Below are positions 54,292 to 62,682 of a DNA stretch of 64,000 nt, in pieces. Numbering within the stretch: position 1 is the first letter of the stretch; the number at the start of each line of letters is the position of its first letter. Under the pieces are notes generated by a model, which was not told the origin of the DNA, did not search any database, and was given only the letters and a program-made list of their open reading frames with translations. The position numbers and the translations under genes are program-made. This stretch comes from Thermasporomyces sp036564245 (GTDB lineage Bacteria > Actinomycetota > Actinomycetes > Propionibacteriales > Actinopolymorphaceae), in contig DATCKU010000016.1 of the NCBI GenBank assembly GCA_036564245.1, forward strand, positions 33,338 through 97,337, written 5' to 3'.

Positions 54292-54708
54292 ATGACTGAA
54301 GAGATCCACGAGCATGTCGGGCTGTACCAGGGCATCGCCGACGCCCTGCAGGAGGTGTTGCCCGAGGACTGGGCGTCGGTCAAGATCACGTGCCACATGA
54401 TCTGGGCGACGGCCCGATTCGAGAACACCTACACCACGACGTCTGGGGAGCAGGTGCGCTTTCAGTCACCGCCTTCGCTTTGGGACCAGTTCACCGAGCT
54501 GCGCGAGGCGACCTACGCTCCGAACCAGGGCGCCTGGTACACCGCCGAGCTCACCCTGGACCGAGAGGGCAATCTCGAGGTCAACTTCGACTACGACAAC
54601 AAGCCGAACCTGCCACCGGCAGGCGATGAGGACTACCTCGAGGACCTCGCCCGATACCCGCGGGAGCCGGACGCCATCCCTTCCTGGATGCCGCAGCGGA
54701 CGAACTGA
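54292..54708 (+). CDS. YezG/DUF600-family immunity protein
   Basis: 138 aa. The C-terminal VNFDYDNKPNLPP followed by EDYLEDLARYPREPDAIPSWM is the YezG signature; members neutralise secreted nuclease toxins by direct binding. Acidic overall, as expected for a partner of a basic nuclease. ATG 54292 is preferred (a TTG one codon earlier is possible); the ribosome binding site is weak. It lies directly after the nuclease gene on the same strand, the standard toxin-immunity order. Confidence 0.8.
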   Translation: MTEEIHEHVGLYQGIADALQEVLPEDWASVKITCHMIWATARFENTYTTTSGEQVRFQSPPSLWDQFTELREATYAPNQGAWYTAELTLDREGNLEVNFDYDNKPNLPPAGDEDYLEDLARYPREPDAIPSWMPQRTN

Positions 54709-54836
54709 TCGGGCGACTGACTACCCGCTAAGGCGCGGCAGATCACCGTGGAGGCTTGCGAACCGATCGAGAGCACGACGGCCTCTCGTGCGCCAGTAGC
54801 GGCTGTCGAGGGCCCTGCTCGGTGCGCACACCAGGA

Positions 54837-55433
54837 TCACCAGTGGTTGCGGTGGACGACCTCGCTGAGGCTGCGGCGACCGCGTTTGAGCGACGGCGAC
54901 CGTCGATCCGGCGCTCGATGGCCGATCGCCACCACGCCGATCGGCGTGTGGTCGTCTGGTACGCCGAACTCCTGACGGAACGCTGGAATCTGATCCGGCG
55001 GGATTCCGAAGAAGCAGCCACCCAGGCCCTCGTCGGTGATGGTCAACAGCATGAGCAGCACCGCCATCCCCGTGTCGATGTGCCAGTACGGCACCGGCCA
55101 TCGTGCCTCGTCCCGGTCGGTCCAGCCCTTGTCCGGCTCGGCGTACCGGTCGAGGTAGATGCGTTTGCTCGACAACGCCACCACCAGGACCGGTGCCCGG
55201 CGCATGCCCGCCGACCACGCGTCGGTGCCTTTGTCCGGCGGGGTCGTCGCCGTCCAGAACCTCGCCACCGCCTCGGGGGTGTCGAGGACGAGGAACGCCC
55301 ACCCCTGGCTGAACCCGGCCGATGGCGCCCGAATGGCGTTCTCCAGGATCCGCCGCAACACCGCGGGATCAACGGGCTGGTCGGTGAAGTTCCGCACCAT
55401 GCGGCGGCGTCGTACGACATCCTGAAACTCCAT
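54837..55433 (-). CDS. Nitroreductase-family flavoprotein
   Basis: 198 aa. RRRRMVRNFTDQPVDPAVLR and NAIRAPSAGFSQGWAFLVLD are the FMN-binding N-terminal features; DTGMAVLLMLLTITDEGLGG and FGIPPDQIPAFRQEFGVPDD complete the fold, and VVAIGHRAPD is the usual end. Members reduce nitro groups, quinones or act on F420-like systems. It is shorter than the common 220-aa form. ATG at 55433, divergent from the DNA glycosylase. Confidence 0.88.
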   Translation of the reverse strand: MEFQDVVRRRRMVRNFTDQPVDPAVLRRILENAIRAPSAGFSQGWAFLVLDTPEAVARFWTATTPPDKGTDAWSAGMRRAPVLVVALSSKRIYLDRYAEPDKGWTDRDEARWPVPYWHIDTGMAVLLMLLTITDEGLGGCFFGIPPDQIPAFRQEFGVPDDHTPIGVVAIGHRAPDRRSPSLKRGRRSLSEVVHRNHW

Positions 55434-55540
55434 GGCCCCCAGCCTGCCGTACTCCCGGCAGCCGACCAGCTCCGAACCGGTGCCCTGCTGCTCGAGCTGG
55501 CAGGCTGTCGGGACGACCGAGCGGGAAAGGAGCTACCAGC

Positions 55541-56347
55541 GTGCCCGAAGGCGACACCGTCTGGCTTACCGCCCGGCGCCTGCACGACGCGTTCGCCGGC
55601 GAGCGGCTGGTCCGTGCTGAGCTCCGCGTACCCCGCCACGCCACCGCGGACCTCACCGGCCGCCGGATCACCGAGGTCATCTCGCGCGGCAAGCACCTGC
55701 TGATCCGGGTCGAGCCGGACCTTACGCTCCACACCCACCTCGGCATGGAAGGCTCCTGGCGGATCCGCCGGGCGAGCGCCCGCTGGCCATCGCCGTACGA
55801 ACCCGTCCGGGTCGTGCTGGCCAGCGAGTCCTTGCAGGCGGTCGGCTACAAGCTCGCGCGAGTCGACCTCCTGCGCACTGCCGACGAGGACTCGGTGGTC
55901 GGCCATCTGGGACCCGACCTCTTGGGACCGGACTGGGACGTCGACGAGGCGGTACGCCGGCTCGCCAGCAGGCCCGACCGGCCGATCGGGGAAGCGCTCC
56001 TCGACCAGTCGAACCTCGCGGGCATCGGCAACCTCTACCGCTCGGAGCTGCTCTTCTTGCGCGGGATCCACCCGACCATGCCGGTCCGTGAGGCCGGGAA
56101 TCTCACCCGGATGGTGCAGTTGGCGCGACAGCTGCTCTGGGTCAACCGGGAGCATCCTGAGCAGTCGACGACCGGAAAGCTCCGACGAGGCGAAGCCCAT
56201 TGGGTGTACGGCCGGGCCGGCGAGCCGTGCCGACGGTGTCGGACCCCGATCCAGCGCATCACGCTGGGCCCAACCGGTGAGGAGCGCACAGCGTACGTCT
56301 GTCCGCACTGCCAACCCGCTCGCCCGAGGGAGCAATCCCCGCCATAG
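55541..56347 (+). CDS. nei: Fpg/Nei-family DNA glycosylase (endonuclease VIII type)
   Basis: 268 aa. It removes oxidised bases from DNA and cleaves the strand. MPEGDTVW at the start (catalytic Pro2 and Glu3) is the Nei form, in contrast to PELPEVE of Fpg. SRGKHLLI holds the conserved Lys51, SNLAGIGNLYRSE is the helix-two-turn-helix, and CRRC...CPHC is the zinc finger. GTG 55541 preceded by GGAG. The last 89 bases, including the zinc-finger codons, overlap the end of the kinase gene on the other strand. Confidence 0.92.
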   Translation: MPEGDTVWLTARRLHDAFAGERLVRAELRVPRHATADLTGRRITEVISRGKHLLIRVEPDLTLHTHLGMEGSWRIRRASARWPSPYEPVRVVLASESLQAVGYKLARVDLLRTADEDSVVGHLGPDLLGPDWDVDEAVRRLASRPDRPIGEALLDQSNLAGIGNLYRSELLFLRGIHPTMPVREAGNLTRMVQLARQLLWVNREHPEQSTTGKLRRGEAHWVYGRAGEPCRRCRTPIQRITLGPTGEERTAYVCPHCQPARPREQSPP

Positions 56348-58715
56348 CACGATGGTTCGTCGCGTCGAGGGCAGACGGCGAGTCCGGCGTCGGGGGCATG
56401 CCGCCGCGAGCCCGCTGGATGTACTTGATCCGCTCTGCTGCGGCACATGCCCGGGCGATGCCGGCCCGGACCTCAGGTCCCTGCATGACGCAGCGGGCGA
56501 CGTAAAGCTGGATGTTCCAGAGGATGAGCAAGATGACGTACGCCAGTGCGTCCTTGGCCACCCCGAGATACAGCAGGATCCCGATCACCCACAGCGTCAG
56601 GCTGTGGAAGATGTTGCCGGTGACCCAGGACAGGTGATGCTTCCTCCCACCGACTCGTTCCGGGTCGACGACCGACATGCCGGCAGCGCGCGCTCGTCGG
56701 AGTGCCGTCCCGGTGAACCAGTAGCTCAACGAGTTCGAGGCCAGCACCATGGTCATGGCGACGGCCACCCCGGGCGCCCACCACCGAGGCTGACGCAGGC
56801 AGATCAGCGAGGCCAACACGAGTGGGAAGACGGTGAACAGGCGCACCGACACTTCGGTCGCCACCGCGAGCGCCGTGAGCCTGCCCTGCTGCCAGCCGAC
56901 GACCAGGGGTGTGAGGGTGGCGAACAAGGTGACGTAGTACTTCACGCCGACCAGCAGCAAGCTGAGCAGCAGGATGCCGAGAAGCAGCGGCCCGATCTCA
57001 GGACCCACCCGATAGTCGGGCGACCTGAACTGGTCGAGGATCGGGAACTCGTCGGGCGCAGCACCGGTGAACCTCTGCAGGGCGACGACGAGCTGGTTTC
57101 CCCAATCCCAGCCTGTGTGTCGTGCTGTCCACGTGATGATCACGGCCGACGTGAGTGCCCACGCGCAGGAGCCCAGAACGGCGCAGAGGAGCAACCACCG
57201 CAGACCGAGACTGCCGGCATGCTCGCGGTAGAGCTGTTGCCTGCGGCGCACTCGCCACAACCTGAGCTGGCGCCCTACCGCGTCGGACAGAGGCATGAAC
57301 ACATCGCGACCGCTCTCCAGCTCCCCGAGCAGGTTCCGGCGCCCTGATGCGATGCCTTCGGTCAAGGCCTGCCGCATGGCAGTGATCTCTTCGGTGAAGT
57401 AGTTCAGCAAGCTCTCGTAGATCTTCCCGGGCGCGGCTTTCCGAGGAAAGAAGACGAGCAGTCGCTGGCTCGGTGTCCGGTCGATCAAGTCCTCGATGAA
57501 CCGAGCGATCAGCGGGGCGTCGGCATAGTAGAGGTCGGGAACGGATCCGTCCGGCTCGTGTCGACCACATCCGAGCAGGATCAGCAGCTGCCCAAGTGAG
57601 TACAGGTCGTTGCACGGTCCCTGGCGCTTGGCTTCGACGCCCTCGCTCGCGGTGCGTCGTAGGTCTGGCTCGCGCAACTCAGGTGCGATGTAGAGCGCAT
57701 CGGGTGCGTCACTTCCCGGCATCTGATGCAGATACAAGGAGTTGACGCCGAGGTCGATCAGCCACAGCTCCTCGCGGTCGCCTCGCTTGACGACAAGCAC
57801 GTTGCTAGGCGACAGGTCCTGATGCTCCAGCCCACACCGCTCCAGCTCGGCCAAGGCGATGAACAGCTGGCGGCCGAACTGCTCGATGAGGTCGAGCCGC
57901 AGTGAGGCACGGGACGGGCGTGCCGTGTCAGGTGGTCGCGACCACTCGCGGGCCAGCCGGTCGGCCAGCGTCTCGCCGTCGATGAAACCCATGAGAACCC
58001 AGCTGTCGTAGCTGTTGAGGACGCGCACGATGTTGGCCGGCTCGTGTGCGACGTCACGCGCGTACCGCTGGACGTAAGTCCTGGACGCGTTTCTGATCGC
58101 GGGAATTCGGAGGAACGGGTAGATGATGCATTTCAACGCCACCTCCACCGGCCAACCCCCGGTGCGGCGCTGCGGTCGAGCACGGAGGATGAACGACGTC
58201 GTGCCGTGCCGGTGGAACGTCAGCGTGGAAAAGTCGATCGTGTTCCAATCCTCGTCGGTCTCGCCGTCCGATGTGGGTGCATACACGTCCCGCAGCGCTT
58301 CCTGGACGGCCGGATCCCGCACGAGCGTGTGACACACCCGCCTGCACCCATCCGCCGAGACGTCGTGCACATCCGGCGCATGGCCAGAGCGAGGGATCCG
58401 GCGACGCTCCGAATGCCGTAACGACACCAACGTCAACAAGAAGAGTCCGGCAAAGCCGAGGAACCGAGAGCGCGCGCCGTCACCACCGCTCTCGTCCTCC
58501 TTGCTACCAAGACAGATCTGCTCGAGGGTTTCGATGACGTCGTCCCACGACCTGTCGAACTGCGCGCGAAATGCGCTGCCGTCCAACGGGAGATCCTGCA
58601 ACACACGGCGCCAATCGGCGACCGTCCACGACAGCAACGTGGGTGGAACCTGCGACCTACGGTCATCCCGGAGCCGGTCGAGTGCACCCAGCAGCTCCGT
58701 CAGGTGCTCACTCAC
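56259..58715 (-). CDS. Protein-kinase-like protein with C-terminal multi-pass membrane domain
   Basis: 818 aa from a GTG that overlaps the patatin stop (GTGA). Residues 1-150 are helical with one hydrophobic stretch (FLGFAGLFLLTLVSL, about 85-99). A kinase fold follows, with all key positions occupied: VEVALK (K195), GLEHQDLSPSNVLVV (H298, D300, N305; HQD in place of HRD), LIDLG (D321), YIAPELRE as the APE motif and NDLYSLGQ (D370). The last 300 residues contain about seven membrane segments, for example LLLGILLLSLLLVGVKYYVTL. No PASTA or other outer sensor is seen. It is therefore an active-looking membrane kinase of unusual design. Its 3' end overlaps nei by 89 bases. Possible role: signalling or defence with the patatin. 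Confidence 0.8.
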   Translation of the reverse strand: MSEHLTELLGALDRLRDDRRSQVPPTLLSWTVADWRRVLQDLPLDGSAFRAQFDRSWDDVIETLEQICLGSKEDESGGDGARSRFLGFAGLFLLTLVSLRHSERRRIPRSGHAPDVHDVSADGCRRVCHTLVRDPAVQEALRDVYAPTSDGETDEDWNTIDFSTLTFHRHGTTSFILRARPQRRTGGWPVEVALKCIIYPFLRIPAIRNASRTYVQRYARDVAHEPANIVRVLNSYDSWVLMGFIDGETLADRLAREWSRPPDTARPSRASLRLDLIEQFGRQLFIALAELERCGLEHQDLSPSNVLVVKRGDREELWLIDLGVNSLYLHQMPGSDAPDALYIAPELREPDLRRTASEGVEAKRQGPCNDLYSLGQLLILLGCGRHEPDGSVPDLYYADAPLIARFIEDLIDRTPSQRLLVFFPRKAAPGKIYESLLNYFTEEITAMRQALTEGIASGRRNLLGELESGRDVFMPLSDAVGRQLRLWRVRRRQQLYREHAGSLGLRWLLLCAVLGSCAWALTSAVIITWTARHTGWDWGNQLVVALQRFTGAAPDEFPILDQFRSPDYRVGPEIGPLLLGILLLSLLLVGVKYYVTLFATLTPLVVGWQQGRLTALAVATEVSVRLFTVFPLVLASLICLRQPRWWAPGVAVAMTMVLASNSLSYWFTGTALRRARAAGMSVVDPERVGGRKHHLSWVTGNIFHSLTLWVIGILLYLGVAKDALAYVILLILWNIQLYVARCVMQGPEVRAGIARACAAAERIKYIQRARGGMPPTPDSPSALDATNHRAMAGIAPSGERVGSADRRTLCAPHRLGPA

Positions 58716-59743
58716 AGCGCCGACCTGTCCCGCGTACGGACGAAGCGTGAAACGGTATGGAACTCGCCGGCTCGAAGCTTGGAGATGTCCTGCTGTTCCA
58801 CGGCACACACGACAAGCTCGTAGGCGTATCGCGCGCCCACCATGAGCCGGCCGGGGTCGCGTTCGAGTGACTTCAGTCGTGGCATCCAGGGAAGGGGTGC
58901 GAGGTCGAGCACGTACGGCGGATCGCCAGGTGATGCGCTGGCCTGGAAGAGCTTCACCCTGTCGGCCTGATACTCCTCACGTGCCTTGGCGTGGCCGGCA
59001 CCGAGGCCTGGCTTGATGCGATCGAGCTCCCAGCACACCAGCCGGTGCACCATCGACGGGGCGAACCGCATCGGACCGACGGGCCGTGTGCTCAACGACA
59101 GGACGTGGGTGCAGCCGTCCGCCAGGGCGAAATGGTAGGGATGCACTCGCAGGACGAATCCATCAAGAGCCCGCCGGCCGCGAAACTGCGCTGTTCCTCG
59201 AACCGCGAGCGGAAGCCATGAACTCGCCCGCAGGGCTGAGATCAGGTCCTGTTTCGACGTGAAATCGGAGACGGTCGCAGCAACCAGGTCGTCGACGAAC
59301 GTCATGGCGACATGAAACGGGGCCTTCGACTCCAGGACTGCATCGGCATTGAACGGCACGAGCTGATCCATCACGGCCTGGAACGCGTAGTCGAGGTCGA
59401 GCACGCTTCCTCCGGTGAAGAAGCGCCTGAAGTCGATGAACTTCCTCGTCGTCAGGTGGTCCCAGTAGACCGAGAGGCCTCGCCAGAGCTCGCCACCGTA
59501 GAAGTAGGCACCGTTCATCGCTCCGGAGGAGGTGCCGTACACCGCATCGAATGCGGATCCCAGACCGAGGTCCTCGAGCGCGGTCAGCATGGCACCCGAC
59601 ACCGCGCCTCGCATCCCACCGCCCTGGATGGCAAGGCCGAGTCGGTACGGATCGCCTCGCTCACCGGGGCGGTCGCCACGCTCTTGCCGGGCGCGCAAGA
59701 GCTCGAGAACCGGATGATCGACAGGCCAGTACCGGTCGTCCAT
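58712..59743 (-). CDS. Patatin-like phospholipase
   Basis: 343 aa from ATG 59743; GGGGGG lies ten bases upstream. LGLAIQGGGMRGAVSGAM carries the oxyanion loop (GGGMRG, 41-46), VYGTSSGAMNGAYF the nucleophile (GxSxG, Ser72) and RALDGF the partner Asp194, with DGF in place of the common DGG/DGA. Both residues of the Ser-Asp dyad are present, so lipid acyl hydrolysis is likely. There is no signal peptide. Its stop overlaps the kinase start, so the two are made together. Patatins serve as membrane-attacking effectors in some bacterial defence systems; a kinase partner of this kind is not one I know. Confidence 0.87.
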   Translation of the reverse strand: MDDRYWPVDHPVLELLRARQERGDRPGERGDPYRLGLAIQGGGMRGAVSGAMLTALEDLGLGSAFDAVYGTSSGAMNGAYFYGGELWRGLSVYWDHLTTRKFIDFRRFFTGGSVLDLDYAFQAVMDQLVPFNADAVLESKAPFHVAMTFVDDLVAATVSDFTSKQDLISALRASSWLPLAVRGTAQFRGRRALDGFVLRVHPYHFALADGCTHVLSLSTRPVGPMRFAPSMVHRLVCWELDRIKPGLGAGHAKAREEYQADRVKLFQASASPGDPPYVLDLAPLPWMPRLKSLERDPGRLMVGARYAYELVVCAVEQQDISKLRAGEFHTVSRFVRTRDRSAL

Positions 59744-60010
59744 GCAGGTCAAACCCCCCGCGTCGCCTTCCGCGCCCCGGCGGTGGTAGTGATCGTTTGA
59801 CCCAGAGTAACAAACCGCCAGGACGGAATGAATCGCTCAAAGCAGACGAAGAGGACCGTTCCAGCTCAAGCACGGCAGCATGCCCCAGCGGTACGGGAGG
59901 AGACCCTGATGTCGCCGGCAGGTCAGTGTCTGGCCCACGACGTCCGGCAGCGCCGTCCGCGCTCGCCGGTCACACCGATGGACGTCCCGGAATCGTCGAC
60001 AGGCCGCCCG

Positions 60011-60940
60011 TCAGGCGTACGGATCCGTCACGCCACCGGGAGAGGCCAGGCGCTCGACGTCCCACCCCGCCAACCGGGCACCTGCCTGATACACCGACTC
60101 GTAGAAGTCCAGGACGGTCCTGCGCGGGTCGCTGGCAGCGCGGGCATCGTCGTAGCGCAGGATCGCAAGCGGCGCACCGCGCTGTTCCACCCAGGACGCC
60201 TGCGCCGGTTGCAGCGGCTGCTCGGTGAGCCCTTCCGGTGCTGGCGCGACGTAGGAGTAGAACGCAGGCTCAGGAAACGAGGGGTCACCGAACCAGAACC
60301 CGGAGCTGATCACCTCACGTGAGTACGCCTCTCTGGTCACCGGGTCGGTCTCCGGAGACTGCTCGACCACTCGGTCCGAGAACCTCGTCACCGCGATGTC
60401 CATCGTGTGCCAGAAGTGATGGACCGGCGAGATCTTCCCCGAAAACCGACTGGCGAACTCTTCGAGAACCAGATTCACCTGACTCAACACCTGCCAGTAC
60501 CGGTTGATCCAGCGCGGATCGTAGGCCGCATGTGCGGTGTCCTCGGCGAAGGGACGGCCATCGCCGGGAAGGTCGAAGGGCACCGGGTGCTCGATCATGA
60601 CCTTGACCCCGACGGCGTCGAGCGCCCCCAGCACGCGCTGGTAGAATGACGCGACCGAGTTCCCGGGAAGTGAGAACGACGCAGACCGGCCATCAACCGA
60701 GTTCGCCACCAGCCGGTGGTCGACGAAGTCGAAATCGACGGCGAATATCGGGTTGCCGTCCACCAGACCCATCGGCCGGGTCGTGATCCCTCGACCAGTC
60801 AGGTGATACGGAACGTTCCACCAGTGGTTGCGGCGAACGCTCGAAGCCAACCGGATCTTTCCCACGATCTGGACAAAGCGATGAAGCGTCTCTTTGGAGT
60901 CTTGCCATTCAGCAAACGGCATCGCCGGAAACAACTGCAC
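60011..60940 (-). CDS. DUF5996 family protein
   Basis: 309 aa from GTG 60940, with GGGGGA upstream. The opening FPAMPFAEWQDSKETLHRF, then QIVGKIRLASS and NHWWNVPYHLTGRGITTRP are characteristic of this uncharacterised actinobacterial family, as is VHHFWHTMDIAVTRFSDR further on with its paired His and Asp. The soluble protein has no signal. Its function is unknown. It stands alone, 267 bases from the patatin gene upstream of which it lies on the same strand. Confidence 0.8.
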   Translation of the reverse strand: MQLFPAMPFAEWQDSKETLHRFVQIVGKIRLASSVRRNHWWNVPYHLTGRGITTRPMGLVDGNPIFAVDFDFVDHRLVANSVDGRSASFSLPGNSVASFYQRVLGALDAVGVKVMIEHPVPFDLPGDGRPFAEDTAHAAYDPRWINRYWQVLSQVNLVLEEFASRFSGKISPVHHFWHTMDIAVTRFSDRVVEQSPETDPVTREAYSREVISSGFWFGDPSFPEPAFYSYVAPAPEGLTEQPLQPAQASWVEQRGAPLAILRYDDARAASDPRRTVLDFYESVYQAGARLAGWDVERLASPGGVTDPYA

Positions 60941-61299
60941 CAGAATCCCCCATCACGACCGCCGTCACAAAGTGGCCGACCTTCACAGGTGTACGAAGCC
61001 AGCCGGCCCGACCGCACCTCAAGCGTGTCGCGACCCCCAGGGCTGTGGCATCGCCCATTGGTCCAGATGCTGGCGCCCACACCGCGCCACCCGCTGTGAC
61101 GTACAACTCGATGCCGTTCGCACGTGGCATCCCCCGCCACCCGACGCCACCATCGAAGGCCTCAGGTCGATGCCGGCCCGGCAGGCGTGTCACGGTTTGG
61201 ATCTCGGGATTCAGGCACGCCGGAAAGGCCGCAGCGCCGGCCTGACGTCATACCCGTGCTGTGACCACGGGTAGGTGAACGTGATCGACGGCCGCTCGC
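60941..61299. other. 359-base intergenic region, nothing recognised
   Basis: Between the start of the DUF5996 gene and the end of the ClgR-like gene, both on the minus strand. Short open frames occur on both strands but none has a recognisable product or convincing codon bias. It should hold the DUF5996 promoter and the clgR terminator. I found no hairpin with a T-run. Confidence 0.4.
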
Positions 61300-61986
61300 T
61301 CAGACGCCGACGACGACCTTGTCGGAGTTCGAGGCCTCCAGAGGACGCTCTCCGGAATCGGGGGTGTCGGCGACCGGGAGAGCCCGCTCCACCCGCGTCT
61401 TCTCGATCTCGTGGCGTTGGGCAGCGGACCCGGCCCGCACACACCGCGTGCCCGGCTTCTTCATCCGAGCCTTGTCCAGCCGCTGCTGATCAAGCTGTGG
61501 CTTGCCGACCGATGCAGCGCCGAGCGCAGGCTGGCTGGGCCGCGGCGGGTCGATCCGCTTGGTCGGGACCTTGCCCTTGGGCGCGACCCGCGAGTTGGGC
61601 CTGACCGTCGGCGTGACCGGGCTGGTGCCGGCCGCGGTCGCTGCTGGCTCTGCGTAGCCCTCGGTGGTCGCGGTCCCGTCGGCCGTCGCCGGCGTGCCGT
61701 CGGCGAGAGCCGCCTCGAGCTCGGCAGGCGTCGGGATCCGGCCAGCAGCCGCCTCGAGCTTGTCGATCTCGTCGCTCACCTCGCGCAGCACGTCGGACAG
61801 CGGTACCTCCAGCGCGGCACAGATCGCCGCGAGGAGCTCACTAGACGCCTCCTTCTGGCCGCGCTCGACCTCGGAGATGTAGCCCAGGCTGACCCGTGCG
61901 TCGAGTGACACCTCGCGGAGGGTGAGACCCTGCCTCAGCCGCCGGCGACGGAGCACGCCACCCAACAGGTGACGAACCAGGACCAT
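61300..61986 (-). CDS. clgR: ClgR-like XRE-family transcriptional regulator
   Basis: 228 aa from ATG 61986, with GGGGAG six bases upstream. Residues 1-85 match ClgR, the activator of clp protease and lon genes: VRHLLGGVLRRRRLRQGLTL, then VSLGYISEVERGQKEASSELL (in parts VSLGYISEVERG and QKEASSELL), and ICAALEVPLSDVLREVSDE. Streptomyces ClgR is about 130 aa and ends in a ClpP degradation tag with Ala-Ala. Here a 140-residue Thr/Pro/Ala-rich extension follows, and the C-terminus is VVVGV, a hydrophobic but altered tag. Position after cinA is the conserved actinobacterial order. Likely activates protein quality-control genes and itself. Confidence 0.83.
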   Translation of the reverse strand: MVLVRHLLGGVLRRRRLRQGLTLREVSLDARVSLGYISEVERGQKEASSELLAAICAALEVPLSDVLREVSDEIDKLEAAAGRIPTPAELEAALADGTPATADGTATTEGYAEPAATAAGTSPVTPTVRPNSRVAPKGKVPTKRIDPPRPSQPALGAASVGKPQLDQQRLDKARMKKPGTRCVRAGSAAQRHEIEKTRVERALPVADTPDSGERPLEASNSDKVVVGV

Positions 61987-62128
61987 GGCACGCTCCCCTC
62001 TCGCGTCACGTCGTCTGCTGCGCGCCCGGTGAGCTTCCCCCACCGGGTCACGACCCCGGCTGTCCCCACGGTACCCGGGAAACCAACACGGTGACGACAC
62101 CGTAGGACGTGGCGTACGACCAAATACG

Positions 62129-62143
62129 TACGCTTTCGGCGTA
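62129..62143 (-). promoter_or_regulatory. Candidate ClgR operator upstream of clgR
   Basis: TACGC-TTTCG-GCGTA is a perfect inverted repeat with a five-base spacer, 143 bases upstream of the clgR start in the 189-base gap before it. ClgR sites in Streptomyces and Corynebacterium contain CGC-N5-GCG, which this reproduces. It supports autoregulation. Confidence 0.45.
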
Positions 62144-62175
62144 GAACAGTAGCTCGCCTCGCTCGTACCGTCTGA

Positions 62176-62682
62176 TCACGGCTCCCGCTCGAGTACCTCA
62201 CGAAGGATCTCGAGGGCCGCGACGACGGCGGCATGGCGTACCTGGTCCCGCTTGCCGGAAAACTGCTGTCTGCGTACCACGATCAAGTCCTCGGGCCCGG
62301 CGCAGGCCAGGTCGACCGTGCCCACCGGTTGGTCACCGTGCGGCTCCGGTCCGGCGACCCCCGTCGTCGCCAGCCCGTACGTCGCCCCCAGCCGGTCGCG
62401 GACGCCCCGGGCCATCGCCTGAGCGGTTCGAGGATGCACCGGACCGAGACGCTCCAGCTCGTCGGCCGGAACGCCTACGAGGGCCGTCTTGAGGTCCAAG
62501 GCGTACGCGATGACGCCCCCGCGGTAGATCTTGGACGACCCCGGCAGAGCGGTGAGGGCCGCGCCCAGCAGGCCACCGGTGAGCGACTCCGCCGTGGCGA
62601 CCGTCGCGCCCCGCTCCAGGAGTCGGCTGCTGCACCTGGCGGCGAGCTCGGTCGCCTGCTCCGCCGTTACCTGCGAACTCAT
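62176..62682 (-). CDS. cinA: CinA-family nicotinamide-nucleotide amidase
   Basis: 168 aa, corresponding to the PncC (C-terminal) domain alone, without the N-terminal COG1058 part. VATAESLTGGLLGAALTALPG carries the catalytic Ser-type region, followed by YRGGVIAYALDLKTALVGV and TYGLATTGVAGPEPHGDQPVG in the usual order. It deamidates nicotinamide mononucleotide in NAD recycling. The ATG overlaps the pgsA stop (ATGA). Confidence 0.92.
   Translation of the reverse strand: MSSQVTAEQATELAARCSSRLLERGATVATAESLTGGLLGAALTALPGSSKIYRGGVIAYALDLKTALVGVPADELERLGPVHPRTAQAMARGVRDRLGATYGLATTGVAGPEPHGDQPVGTVDLACAGPEDLIVVRRQQFSGKRDQVRHAAVVAALEILREVLEREP

Noticed and set aside
60909..61193. Possible small minus-strand gene in the 359-base gap
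   Set aside because: No recognisable family, no ribosome binding site, and it overlaps the start of the DUF5996 gene.
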